From positions 1 to 64,000 of the forward strand of contig RYVZ01000009.1 of the NCBI GenBank assembly GCA_003979345.1: a stretch of 64,000 bases of DNA, in the 5' to 3' direction. The notes below the pieces were generated by a model that was given only the letters and a program-made list of their open reading frames with translations, was not told the origin of the DNA and ran no database searches. Origin of the DNA: Lachnospiraceae bacterium. GTDB taxonomy: Bacteria > Bacillota > Clostridia > Lachnospirales > Lachnospiraceae. Position 1 is the stretch's first letter. Each line of letters starts with the position of its first letter. The position numbers were made by a program, and so were the translations under genes. Of this stretch, positions 19,743-28,058 are shown piece after piece.

Positions 19743-21470
19743 ATGGGTTACATGGAGCAGTATGAATTTTGGTGCAAAGATTCTTATTTTGACGCTGAGA
19801 CAAAGGCGGAACTTGCGGCGATCAAAGACAATTCCGCCGAGATCGAAGATCGTTTTTACAAAGACTTAGAGTTTGGAACGGGCGGTCTGCGCGGCGTGAT
19901 CGGCGCGGGAACCAACCGTATGAATATTTACACGGTACGCAAGGCAACGCAGGGACTTGCCAATTATATCATTGAGAACAACGGACAGGACAAGGGTATT
20001 GCGATCGCCTATGATTCCCGCTTTATGTCCCCCGAGTTTGCTGATGAGGCGGCGCTCTGCATGGCGGCGAACGGTATTAAGGCGTATGTGTTTGAGTCGC
20101 TCCGCCCGACACCGGAGCTTTCCTTTGCACTCCGCACGCTCGGCTGTATTTCCGGTATTGTCATTACCGCAAGCCATAACCCGCCTGAATACAATGGTTA
20201 CAAAGTGTACTGGGAAGACGGCGCGCAGATCACCGCGCCGAAGGATAAAGAGATCATTGAAAGAGTAAAAGCGGTAACGGATTATCATACCGTAAAGACG
20301 ATGGACAAGAAGGCGGCGATGGACGCCGGTCTTTACAATGTGATCGGCAAAGAGATCGATGATGCTTACATGGTGGAGTTAAAGAAGCAGATCATCCATC
20401 CCGAAGTCATCAAAGAAGTTGCAGAGGATATTAAGATCGTCTACACGCCGTTACACGGAACCGGCAATATTCCGGTGCGCAGAGTACTTTCCGAGCTTGG
20501 CTTTAAGCATGTCTATGTGGTTCCCGAGCAGGAAGAGCCGGATCCGAAATTCACGACGTTAGAATATCCGAATCCCGAAGATCCCAAAGCATTTGCGCTT
20601 GCCTTAAAGCTTGCAAAGGAGAAGGATGCGGACATCGTACTTGCGACCGATCCCGACGCCGACCGCCTCGGTATCTATGCGAAAGATACGAAGACCGGAG
20701 AATATGTATCCTTTACAGGAAATATGAGCGGTATGCTTATTGCGGAGTATATCTTAAGAGAGCGCAAGGCGACAGGAACAATGCCCAAGGATCCGGCGCT
20801 TGTCACGACGATCGTAACGACCAACATGGCGCGTGCGATCGCGGCGGATTACGATTGCAGATTTGTTGAAGTCCTGACCGGGTTCAAGTTCATCGGAGAG
20901 CAGATCAAACTCTTTGAACAGACCGGTTCGAACAATTATGTATTTGGTTTAGAGGAGAGCTACGGTTGTCTGGCAGGAACCCACGCAAGGGATAAGGACG
21001 CCTGTGTTGCCGTGATGTGTCTGTGTGAGGTTGCCGCGTGGTGCAAGAAGCAGGGCATTACCGTATGGGATCAGATGCTGAATATCTATGAGAAGTATGG
21101 GTACTATAAAGAAGGACAGTATGCAATCACGTTAAAGGGCATCGACGGGTCTAAGCAGATTGCGGCGATGATGGACGGTTTGCGCGAAAATCCGCCAAAA
21201 GAGTTTGGCGGACTGAAGGTGTTAAAGCTGCGCGACTATGTGCTCGACAAAGTAACCGATATGGAGACCGGTGCGGAGGAACCGACCGGGCTTCCGAACT
21301 CAAACGTGCTCTATTTTGATCTGGAAAATGATTCCTGGTGCTGTGCACGTCCGTCGGGAACGGAACCGAAGATCAAATTCTATATGGGTGTGAAGGGCGT
21401 AAGTCTTGCGGACGCCGATCAAAAGTTACAGGCGTTGACTGCAGCCGTAAAAGAGAAGATCGACCGGTAA
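19743..21470 (+). CDS. Phosphoglucomutase/phosphomannomutase
   Basis: This 575-residue alpha-D-phosphohexomutase interconverts glucose-6-phosphate and glucose-1-phosphate, feeding rmlA. The active-site phosphoserine is S144 in TASHNPPEYNG. The metal-binding loop DPDADRLG and the C-terminal phosphate-binding RPSGTEPKIKFY are all present. The length fits the long PgcA-type enzyme. It has a clear AGGAGG site and its own AT-rich upstream region of about 150 bases, so it may also be transcribed separately. Phosphomannomutase activity cannot be excluded from sequence. Confidence 0.95.
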   Translation: MGYMEQYEFWCKDSYFDAETKAELAAIKDNSAEIEDRFYKDLEFGTGGLRGVIGAGTNRMNIYTVRKATQGLANYIIENNGQDKGIAIAYDSRFMSPEFADEAALCMAANGIKAYVFESLRPTPELSFALRTLGCISGIVITASHNPPEYNGYKVYWEDGAQITAPKDKEIIERVKAVTDYHTVKTMDKKAAMDAGLYNVIGKEIDDAYMVELKKQIIHPEVIKEVAEDIKIVYTPLHGTGNIPVRRVLSELGFKHVYVVPEQEEPDPKFTTLEYPNPEDPKAFALALKLAKEKDADIVLATDPDADRLGIYAKDTKTGEYVSFTGNMSGMLIAEYILRERKATGTMPKDPALVTTIVTTNMARAIAADYDCRFVEVLTGFKFIGEQIKLFEQTGSNNYVFGLEESYGCLAGTHARDKDACVAVMCLCEVAAWCKKQGITVWDQMLNIYEKYGYYKEGQYAITLKGIDGSKQIAAMMDGLRENPPKEFGGLKVLKLRDYVLDKVTDMETGAEEPTGLPNSNVLYFDLENDSWCCARPSGTEPKIKFYMGVKGVSLADADQKLQALTAAVKEKIDR

Positions 21471-21486
21471 CGGTATAGAGGTATAC

Positions 21487-21614
21487 AAAGAATGCAGCCA
21501 TATTTGGCTGCATTCTTTTGAATGCAAGCCATATTTGGCTGCATTCTTTTGAATGCAAGTCATATTTGGTTGCATTCTTTTGAATGCAAGTCATATACTA
21601 TCTGCATTTTTTTG
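21487..21614 (+). repeat. Tandem array of four terminator-like hairpins
   Basis: Four units of 30-32 bases (from 21491, 21521, 21552 and 21583) each read GAATGCA, a short loop containing CATATTTGG, TGCATTC, then TTTT. The first forms a perfect stem (487-499 with 506-518) followed by T residues, the anatomy of a Rho-independent terminator. Units two and three differ by a few compensated or near-compensated bases; unit four is degenerate. It lies 17 bases after the phosphoglucomutase stop and ends before the next glycosyltransferase gene. Confidence 0.85.
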
Positions 21615-21665
21615 AATGCGGGCTATCAGAGCAAGGGAAAAAAGAACGGGGGACGGCTGACTGCC

Positions 21666-22967
21666 ATGACTGCAAGACAACTTTCAAACGGAATCAAAAA
21701 GACATTCCGCTATGCAAAGCGAAACGGCTGGCGCAGTGCGTTTTATGCAGCAGCGGAACGTTTGGGGCAACGCAAGAACCGCTATCTTTATGAGCCGCCT
21801 TCCGGTGAAGTGCTGGCGGCGCAGCGGACTCGTATTTGGGAGATAACGCCCAAGATCAGCATTTTAGTTCCGGCGTTCGAGACAAAAGAAGAATTTTTAA
21901 GTGCATTGATTGCAAGTGTGCGGGCACAGACCTACAGTAACTGGGAGCTGATCATTGCGGATGCCAGCGAAGGGGATATCGTTAAGCGTACGGCATACCC
22001 TTACACTCGTGAGGATGCGAGGATCAATTATTATCATTTGGGGGAAAATAAGGGAATCTCCGGCAATACCAATGCGGGACTTGATTTTGCGGGCGGTGCT
22101 TATACAGTGCTGCTCGATCATGACGACCTTCTTACACCGGATGCGGTCTATGAGATGGTATGTGCGGCGCAGAAGAACCCGGACGCGGCATTGCTTTATT
22201 CGGATGAGGATAAATGTGACGCGGCAGCAAGACAGTTTCATACGCCGCATTACAAATTTGACTTTGATCTGGATCTTTTTTTAACTAACAATTATATTTG
22301 CCATCTCGCGATGCTGAAGACCGGGATATTCAGAGAGCTGCGCCTGCGTCCGGAATATGACGGCGCGCAGGATTACGATTTGTTTTTGCGGATTGCGGCA
22401 AAAGGGGAGAAGATCGTGCATGTGCCGAAGGTGCTGTATCATTGGCGCAGCCACGAACAGTCCACTGCGGACAACCCTGAAAGTAAGCACTATGCCTATG
22501 AGGCAGGACTGCGGGCGCTAAATGATTTTTACAGGACTGTTGGGTGGGCGGCTCATGCTAAGGAGGATCAGCATGTCGGATTCTATCGCACGGTCTATGA
22601 GAAAACGATCTTTGCGGTTCGGCCGGAGGTGGGGGCAACAGGAGGCGCGCTCATACAACGCGGCAAGGTTGCGGGCGGTGCGATGGAGGAGGACGGAACC
22701 GTGCGATACCGGGGATTGAATGAGAAGTACAGCGGATATATGAACCGGGCCGTATTGTCGCAGAGCGTTCCTGCGCTTGATCTTCGCTGCATGTCAGTGC
22801 GTGATGAGCTGAAAGAACTATATGAGGAATATACTGCCTGCATTAGTGATGCAGAGGAATCTGCGGCGGCTCAAAGCGCTGCGTTCAGCAGAGAGGTGCG
22901 CAGGAGGGGATACCTGCTGATTTACAGTCCGGCGGATTTATGTTATACTAGGGGGAGCGTTGATTAA
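21666..22967 (+). CDS. GT2 glycosyltransferase
   Basis: This 433-residue protein has one GT-A domain starting near residue 60 (ISILVPAFET), with LLDHDDLL, LLYSDEDKCD and an acceptor-side VLYHWRSHEQS segment. The sequence resembles the first domain of the 17573 protein, so the two are related. The C-terminal 120 residues do not show a second GT domain. The ATG at 21666 is chosen because the frame upstream runs into the hairpin array; the binding site GGGGGA is 12 bases away and weak. It presumably adds a sugar to the same polymer. Confidence 0.88.
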   Translation: MTARQLSNGIKKTFRYAKRNGWRSAFYAAAERLGQRKNRYLYEPPSGEVLAAQRTRIWEITPKISILVPAFETKEEFLSALIASVRAQTYSNWELIIADASEGDIVKRTAYPYTREDARINYYHLGENKGISGNTNAGLDFAGGAYTVLLDHDDLLTPDAVYEMVCAAQKNPDAALLYSDEDKCDAAARQFHTPHYKFDFDLDLFLTNNYICHLAMLKTGIFRELRLRPEYDGAQDYDLFLRIAAKGEKIVHVPKVLYHWRSHEQSTADNPESKHYAYEAGLRALNDFYRTVGWAAHAKEDQHVGFYRTVYEKTIFAVRPEVGATGGALIQRGKVAGGAMEEDGTVRYRGLNEKYSGYMNRAVLSQSVPALDLRCMSVRDELKELYEEYTACISDAEESAAAQSAAFSREVRRRGYLLIYSPADLCYTRGSVD

Positions 22968-22982
22968 ATCACCGCTTCCTTT
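22953..22982 (+). terminator. Possible terminator overlapping a stop codon
   Basis: A seven-base stem with one G-T pair (953-959 with 973-979 relative to 22000) spans the stop codon of the GT2 gene and is followed by TTTAT. The T run is short, so termination may be partial. Confidence 0.4.
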
Positions 22983-23119
22983 ATCTGTTATATTGTTAAA
23001 TCAAAGATTCTATTTGAATGCCAGAGATATTATCATTTGCATATTTTTACAAAATTTGCCAAAAGGGTAACTATCGGACGCGTAGCAGCGTCTAATAAAT
23101 AATGAGGGGAAATGACAGG

Positions 23120-24133
23120 ATGTCAAAAGTCACGGTTGTGATACCAAATTATAATGGAAAAAAATATCTGATTCCCTGTATTGACTCTTTAATTAGACAA
23201 AGTTTCAAAGATCTTGCGATCGTCATTATTGATAATGCATCTGAAGATGGCAGTATGGACGAGCTTTCTGCTTGGATGACAGAAAAAGGAAAGGAAGAAT
23301 GTCCGGCAGATGCAGATACTAGCAGTATACCGCTGATTACCTGTGTCAGACTTGGCAGAAATACGGGTTTTTCCCATGCGGTCAATCTTGGAATACGCCG
23401 CGCTGCCGGCGAATATGTGTTTCTCCTGAATAATGACACGAGAGTGGATCGAGAGTGCATTTCAGAGCTTGTGCGGTTTATGGACGCGCATGACGCCGCG
23501 TTCTGTGCGGGTGCTAAGATGCTCATGATGTCGTCGCCTGATTATATAGATGGCTGCGGAGATTATTATAATGCACTCGGCTATGCGTTTGCATGTGGTA
23601 AAGGCAGGAAAAGTACGGAATATACGACCGTGAGGGAAGTTTTTTCCGCCTGTGCGGGTGCGGCGCTTTATCGGACCCGTATGCTTCGTAAAATCGGAAT
23701 GTTTGATGAAAACCATTTTGCTTATCTGGAAGATGTTGATGTCGGCTATCGTGCGAGGCTGAATGGACTTTCCAGTTATATTGTGCCTTCTGCCGTTGTG
23801 CTTCATGCAGGAAGTGCAGTCAGTGGTTCAAGGCATAATGCGTTTAAGGTGCGCCTGTCAGCAAAAAACAGCATTTATCTGATTTATAAGAACCAGCCGG
23901 TTTTACAGCGATTATTAAATCTGCCTTTTATAATTGCAGGCATAATGGTAAAATTTCTATATTTTAGCAAAAAAGGACTTGGTACAGCTTATCTTCATGG
24001 CATTTTAGCAGGGATCCGATTTTGCAATACAAAGGAGGCGGGCAGACGCAGAGTACGTTTTCGAAAAAAGAACACATGTTATTACATTCGGATCCAGTGG
24101 GAATTATGGCGGAATTTGTTTCGAATGTGTTAA
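23120..24133 (+). CDS. GT2 glycosyltransferase, rhamnosyltransferase-like
   Basis: This 337-residue single-domain enzyme begins with VTVVIPNYNG, followed by NNDTRVD and the acceptor-side EDVDVGYRARLNG. It ends in a region with a hydrophobic stretch (LLNLPFIIAGIMVKFLYF) and a basic tail, consistent with membrane association. The N-terminal half resembles rhamnosyltransferases of the WbbL/RfbF type. The ATG at 23120 follows GAGGGG at ten bases; the earlier ATG at 23102 has no site. It has lower GC than its neighbours, as does the adjacent non-coding DNA. Confidence 0.9.
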   Translation: MSKVTVVIPNYNGKKYLIPCIDSLIRQSFKDLAIVIIDNASEDGSMDELSAWMTEKGKEECPADADTSSIPLITCVRLGRNTGFSHAVNLGIRRAAGEYVFLLNNDTRVDRECISELVRFMDAHDAAFCAGAKMLMMSSPDYIDGCGDYYNALGYAFACGKGRKSTEYTTVREVFSACAGAALYRTRMLRKIGMFDENHFAYLEDVDVGYRARLNGLSSYIVPSAVVLHAGSAVSGSRHNAFKVRLSAKNSIYLIYKNQPVLQRLLNLPFIIAGIMVKFLYFSKKGLGTAYLHGILAGIRFCNTKEAGRRRVRFRKKNTCYYIRIQWELWRNLFRMC

Positions 24134-24191
24134 ATTTGTGGGAATAAAATGGAAAAAAATGTAAATTTTTCAAATAAAATCTTTGATTTTA

Positions 24192-24220
24192 TTGTAAAAA
24201 CCGTTATCATATTGTAATAT
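24192..24220 (+). promoter_or_regulatory. Sigma-A promoter for the initiating transferase
   Basis: TTGTAA (24192-24197) and TAATAT (24215-24220) are separated by exactly 17 bases in an AT-rich stretch. Predicted transcription starts about 24 bases before the TTG start codon of the next gene. This gives the initiation-attachment half of the locus its own promoter. Confidence 0.6.
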
Positions 24221-24250
24221 GTTGATGGTGTGTAAACAGGGTGATTGAAC

Positions 24251-25651
24251 TTGATCAAAGATAATCAGAAATATTTCAACCGCCTCCATGTATTGTTAGA
24301 TGCGGCGATCGTTGCCGGCAGTTATCTGTTGGCATGGTTTATAAAATTTAAGAGTGGTCTGGTTCAAAGTGAGGCAGGCTTGTCCGAGGCAACGTATTTT
24401 TCGCTGCTTCTGTTGGTTGTTCCGCTTTTTACAGTTTTGTACGGCGTGTGCAATCTATACAGTTCCAAAAGGATGTCGGGCAGGATTCATGAGTTTTACA
24501 ATATTGTGAAGGCCAATACCATCGGACTTTTGGTGTTTATTGCAGTATTATATTCTATTAAGCAGCTTCATTTTTCACGTTTTATGGTGTTTGGATTCTT
24601 TATTCTGAACATCACATTTGATGCGATTGCAAGAAATTTTATTCGTTATATTCTTCATTTTTTCCGCAGCAGGGGATATAACGTCAAGTATATCCTTCTT
24701 GTCGGGTATTCTCGGGCGGCGGAGCAATATATTGACCGGATCAATGCCAATCCCCAGTGGGGATATGTTGTCAGGGGGATCCTTGATGATCACATCCCGC
24801 GCGGAACATTATACCGCGGCGTCAAAGTACTTGGAACGATCAATAATCTGTTTGTCATTCTGCCGCAGAGCAAATTGGATGAGATCGCGGTCACTCTGGC
24901 GTTGGAAGATTACGGAAGACTTGAGGCGATTGTATCCCTTTGTGAGAAATCGGGGGTACATACCAAGTTCATTCCTGATTATAACAGCGTCATACCGAGC
25001 AGACCGTACACAGAGGATCTGATGGGGCTTCCGGTCATCAATATCCGTCATGTACCGCTGACGAATACGTTTAATCTGCTGATGAAGCGGATCGTAGATC
25101 TGATCGGCAGTCTTGTATGCATCGTTCTTTTTTCACCGTTTATGATTTTTGCGGTGATCGGGATCAAGGTTACAGATAAAGGTCCTCTGATCTTTAAGCA
25201 GGAGAGGGTCGGACTTCACAATAAATCGTTTCAGATGTATAAGTTCCGGACAATGGAAGTGCAGAAGCCAAGCTCGGAGCAGAAAGCGTGGACGACAAGA
25301 AATGATCCGCGCGTCACAAAGATTGGCAGGATTTTACGAAAAACAAGCATTGATGAAATGCCGCAGATATTTAATGTGCTGAAGGGTGATATGAGTCTGG
25401 TTGGGCCAAGACCTGAACGCCCCTTCTTTGTAGAGAAATTTAAGGAAGAGATTCCGCGCTATATGATCAAGCATCAGGTTCGCCCGGGAATGACAGGATG
25501 GGCGCAGATCAATGGCTACCGCGGTGACACGTCCATCCGCAAGCGGGTGGAATATGATCTGTATTACATTGAGAACTGGACGATGGCATTCGATATCAAA
25601 ATACTGTTTTTGACATTATTTAAGGGATTTATCAATAAGAATGCCTGCTAG
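24251..25651 (+). CDS. Undecaprenyl-phosphate sugar phosphotransferase (WbaP-type)
   Basis: This enzyme of about 466 residues transfers a sugar-1-phosphate from a nucleotide sugar to undecaprenyl phosphate, the first step of polymer synthesis. It has four or five N-terminal membrane helices, a central CoA-binding-like domain (about 140-260) and a C-terminal bacterial sugar transferase domain. The last contains KRIVDLIGS, KFRTM, RKTSIDEMPQ, SLVGPRPE and RPGMTGWAQ. The start is set to the TTG at 24251, six bases after AGGGTGA; another TTG at 24245 overlaps that site. It is the only initiating enzyme visible in the locus. Confidence 0.94.
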   Translation: MIKDNQKYFNRLHVLLDAAIVAGSYLLAWFIKFKSGLVQSEAGLSEATYFSLLLLVVPLFTVLYGVCNLYSSKRMSGRIHEFYNIVKANTIGLLVFIAVLYSIKQLHFSRFMVFGFFILNITFDAIARNFIRYILHFFRSRGYNVKYILLVGYSRAAEQYIDRINANPQWGYVVRGILDDHIPRGTLYRGVKVLGTINNLFVILPQSKLDEIAVTLALEDYGRLEAIVSLCEKSGVHTKFIPDYNSVIPSRPYTEDLMGLPVINIRHVPLTNTFNLLMKRIVDLIGSLVCIVLFSPFMIFAVIGIKVTDKGPLIFKQERVGLHNKSFQMYKFRTMEVQKPSSEQKAWTTRNDPRVTKIGRILRKTSIDEMPQIFNVLKGDMSLVGPRPERPFFVEKFKEEIPRYMIKHQVRPGMTGWAQINGYRGDTSIRKRVEYDLYYIENWTMAFDIKILFLTLFKGFINKNAC

Positions 25652-25665
25652 AAAAGGAGCAAGAG

Positions 25666-26841
25666 ATGGCAAAGCAGCAGTCACAGGGAACAAAACCAGC
25701 CGGCAAAAGGCTGACGCCGAAGCAGAGAGCAGCAAGAAAAAGAAGGAATATCATTATTTTTATTGTGGAATTGTTTATACTGGCAATCGTTGTGGTCGGA
25801 GCATGGGCCATTATCAGGCTGACGCGGGTGGAGCATCATGACTTAAACATCGGTACAGTGGAAGATATTGAGAGCGGCACCGATGTAGACGTTGTCGTCA
25901 ATAAGGACGTGTATGAGAACTATACCGAGCCTGAGAATCCGATGGCGCGGTACATGCAGGTCGCGTTGTTCGGCTTAGATTCGAGAAAGAGGAAACTGGG
26001 CGCGGAATCCAGCCGCTCCGATACGATCATCATTGCATGTATCGATACACAGGAGAAAACAGTCAAGCTTGTTTCTGTTTACCGCGATACCTATCTGAAT
26101 CTGACAAACGGTTCCTACAATAAATGTAACGGCGCATATGCCGCAGGCGGAGAAGCACGCGCGATGACGATGCTGAACACGAATCTGGATCTTTATATTA
26201 CAGATTATGTGACCGTCGGATTTTGGGGGCTGATCGATGCGGTCGATAAGCTCGGCGGCGTCATGGTCGATGTGGCGGAGAATGAGATCAGCTTCTTAAA
26301 TGATTACCAGATCAGCATGGTAGGTACGAGTCAGGACGGTATTAATTATGATGCGGAAGCATATGTTGATTATACGCCGGTGACGCAGAGCGGCTATCAG
26401 CGCTTAAACGGTCTGCAGGCGGTGGCATACTGCCGTATCCGGTATGTCGGCAACGATTATGGAAGAACCGAGCGTCAGCGAAAAGTGATCGCGGCAATGA
26501 TGGAGGCGGCAAAGAATATGAGTCTCAGCGAGCTGACGGCAATCTTAAACAGTGATGTATTTGATGAATTTTCTACAAGCATCAGCCTTGATACGATCAT
26601 CTCCATGCTTGGAGATTTGGGAGAATATGAGATCGTGGAGAGCTGTGGTTTTCCGGCTATGGACCTGCTTCAGAGCGGAACGATCGGCAGAAAGGGAAGC
26701 TGTGTTGTACCGATGGATTTGACAGCAAACGTAATAAAACTGCATGAGATTCTATTTGGAACCACGGATTACCAGCCAAGTGAGACGGTGAAGGAGTACA
26801 GCCGGCAGATACAGCAGGATACGGCTCAATATCTGAGATAA
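25666..26841 (+). CDS. LytR-CpsA-Psr family wall-polymer ligase
   Basis: LCP proteins move polymers from undecaprenyl pyrophosphate to peptidoglycan, outside the membrane. This 391-residue protein has a basic cytoplasmic N-terminus, one membrane helix (about residues 25-47) and an extracellular LCP domain starting near residue 100. Conserved arginines and aspartates occur in FGLDSRKR, SRSDTII, VYRDTY and YCRIRYVGNDYGRTERQR. The start follows AAAGGAG with ideal spacing, 14 bases after the initiating transferase. Its presence says the exported polysaccharide is wall-attached. A terminator closes the unit just downstream. Confidence 0.95.
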   Translation: MAKQQSQGTKPAGKRLTPKQRAARKRRNIIIFIVELFILAIVVVGAWAIIRLTRVEHHDLNIGTVEDIESGTDVDVVVNKDVYENYTEPENPMARYMQVALFGLDSRKRKLGAESSRSDTIIIACIDTQEKTVKLVSVYRDTYLNLTNGSYNKCNGAYAAGGEARAMTMLNTNLDLYITDYVTVGFWGLIDAVDKLGGVMVDVAENEISFLNDYQISMVGTSQDGINYDAEAYVDYTPVTQSGYQRLNGLQAVAYCRIRYVGNDYGRTERQRKVIAAMMEAAKNMSLSELTAILNSDVFDEFSTSISLDTIISMLGDLGEYEIVESCGFPAMDLLQSGTIGRKGSCVVPMDLTANVIKLHEILFGTTDYQPSETVKEYSRQIQQDTAQYLR

Positions 26842-26852
26842 CGGGCAGCAAT

Positions 26853-26882
26853 GAGGAAGTCAAAGCGGCTTCCTCTTTTTTC
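26853..26882 (+). terminator. Rho-independent terminator after the LCP gene
   Basis: GAGGAAG (26853-26859) pairs with CTTCCTC (26869-26875), followed by a run of T. It lies 12 bases after the LCP stop codon and before the next GT2 gene. Confidence 0.8.
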
Positions 26883-26910
26883 TTTTCAAATGGGATGAGG
26901 GGGTATCATC

Positions 26911-27876
26911 ATGAAGACGGTTGATGTGATCATTCCAACCTATCGGCCTGATAAACGGCTTTTTAGAATATTGGAGCGGCTTCACGCACAGACTTATCCG
27001 GTGCAGAGGATCATTTTGGTAAACACGGAGGAAGCTTATTTTAAGGAGCTGATCTATTCGACTGGCATGCAGCATGCATTTGACCTTGACAGTTTGTTTG
27101 AAAACGTGGAGCTTCGTCACATTAAAAAGCAGGAGTTTGATCATGGCGGTACGAGGAGGATGGGCGTTTCAATGTCAGATGCGGATATCTTTGTCTGTAT
27201 GACGGACGATGCGTTTCCGGCGGACACACATTTGATCAGCGAGCTTGTATCCGGATTGTCGAAAGAACGTGTGGCCGTCTGCTATGCAAGACAGCTCGCA
27301 AGGAAGCATAGCAGCGAGGTTGAGCGGTTTGCGAGACAGTTCAATTATCCTAAGCAGGCCTGTGTCAAATTTGAAACGGACAGAGAGAGGCTTGGGATCA
27401 AGACTTATTTCTGCTCGAATGTCTGCGCCGCGTACCGAAGAGATGTTTATGAGGAATTAGGCGGATTTACAGAGCATACGATTTTTAATGAAGATATGAT
27501 CTTTGCGGCTGGTGCGGCGAAAAAAGGATATGGGATCGCCTATCAGCCATCGGCGCGTGTCTATCATTCCCATCATTATACGGGAAGACAACAGTTTCAG
27601 CGTAATTTTGATCTGGGCGTGTCGCAGGCACTTCATCCGGAGGTGTTTGAAGGAATCGTATCTGAGGGTGAGGGAGTGCGTATGGTCAGGCAGGCCGCCG
27701 GGCATCTGCTGAAATGCGGGAAAGGAACGCAGATTCCGGGGTTGATCGTGGATAGTGCCTGCAAATATGCGGGGTATCAAATGGGAAAGCATTATAAGTA
27801 TCTTCCGTCAAAGCTTGTGCTTTCCTGTACGGGAAACCGTGAATTTTGGATGCAGAAGCCGTGTGCCGATCAATGA
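26911..27876 (+). CDS. GT2 glycosyltransferase, rhamnosyltransferase-like
   Basis: This 321-residue enzyme begins with VDVIIPTYRPD and has DHGGTRRMG and CMTDDAFPAD in the nucleotide and metal sites, then FNEDMIFAAGA and a His-rich YHSHHYT segment. These features fit rhamnosyltransferases of the RgpF/WsaF-related GT2 group. It is the fifth GT2 gene of the locus. It lies beyond the terminator at 26853 but only 70 bases from the LCP gene, and it has a GAGGGGG site upstream of the ATG. Confidence 0.9.
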   Translation: MKTVDVIIPTYRPDKRLFRILERLHAQTYPVQRIILVNTEEAYFKELIYSTGMQHAFDLDSLFENVELRHIKKQEFDHGGTRRMGVSMSDADIFVCMTDDAFPADTHLISELVSGLSKERVAVCYARQLARKHSSEVERFARQFNYPKQACVKFETDRERLGIKTYFCSNVCAAYRRDVYEELGGFTEHTIFNEDMIFAAGAAKKGYGIAYQPSARVYHSHHYTGRQQFQRNFDLGVSQALHPEVFEGIVSEGEGVRMVRQAAGHLLKCGKGTQIPGLIVDSACKYAGYQMGKHYKYLPSKLVLSCTGNREFWMQKPCADQ

Positions 27877-27936
27877 TAGATGGGTATACTATAAAACGCA
27901 GGGTATGATAAAGCAAAAAAAAAGGAGCAGGCAGCA

Positions 27937-28045
27937 GTGTGAAAAATACTTCTAATGCAGCAAATAACGCTGCCTAAGAAGTATTAAATTTCACACCGAA
28001 GAATGCCTGTAATGCGGCATTCTTATTTGAGCCGCCAAAGGCGGC
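27937..28045 (+). promoter_or_regulatory. Structured leader of glmS with three hairpins
   Basis: Three helices lie in series before glmS. The first is long: GTGTGAAA and AATACTTCT (27937-27953) pair with AGAAGTATT and TTTCACAC (27977-27996), capped by GCAGC/GCTGC. The second is AAGAATGCC (27999-28007) with GGCATTCTT (28016-28024), followed by TATTTG. The third is GCCGCC-AAA-GGCGGC (28031-28045), ending two bases before the GGAGG site. The conserved core of the glmS ribozyme is not recognisable here. Confidence 0.6.
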
Positions 28046-28058
28046 ATGGAGGATTATT

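Noticed and set aside
21487..21614. Direct repeats that could be a CRISPR array
   Set aside because: Units abut with no unique spacers, each folds as a terminator, and no cas genes are near. The same applies to 38332-38411.
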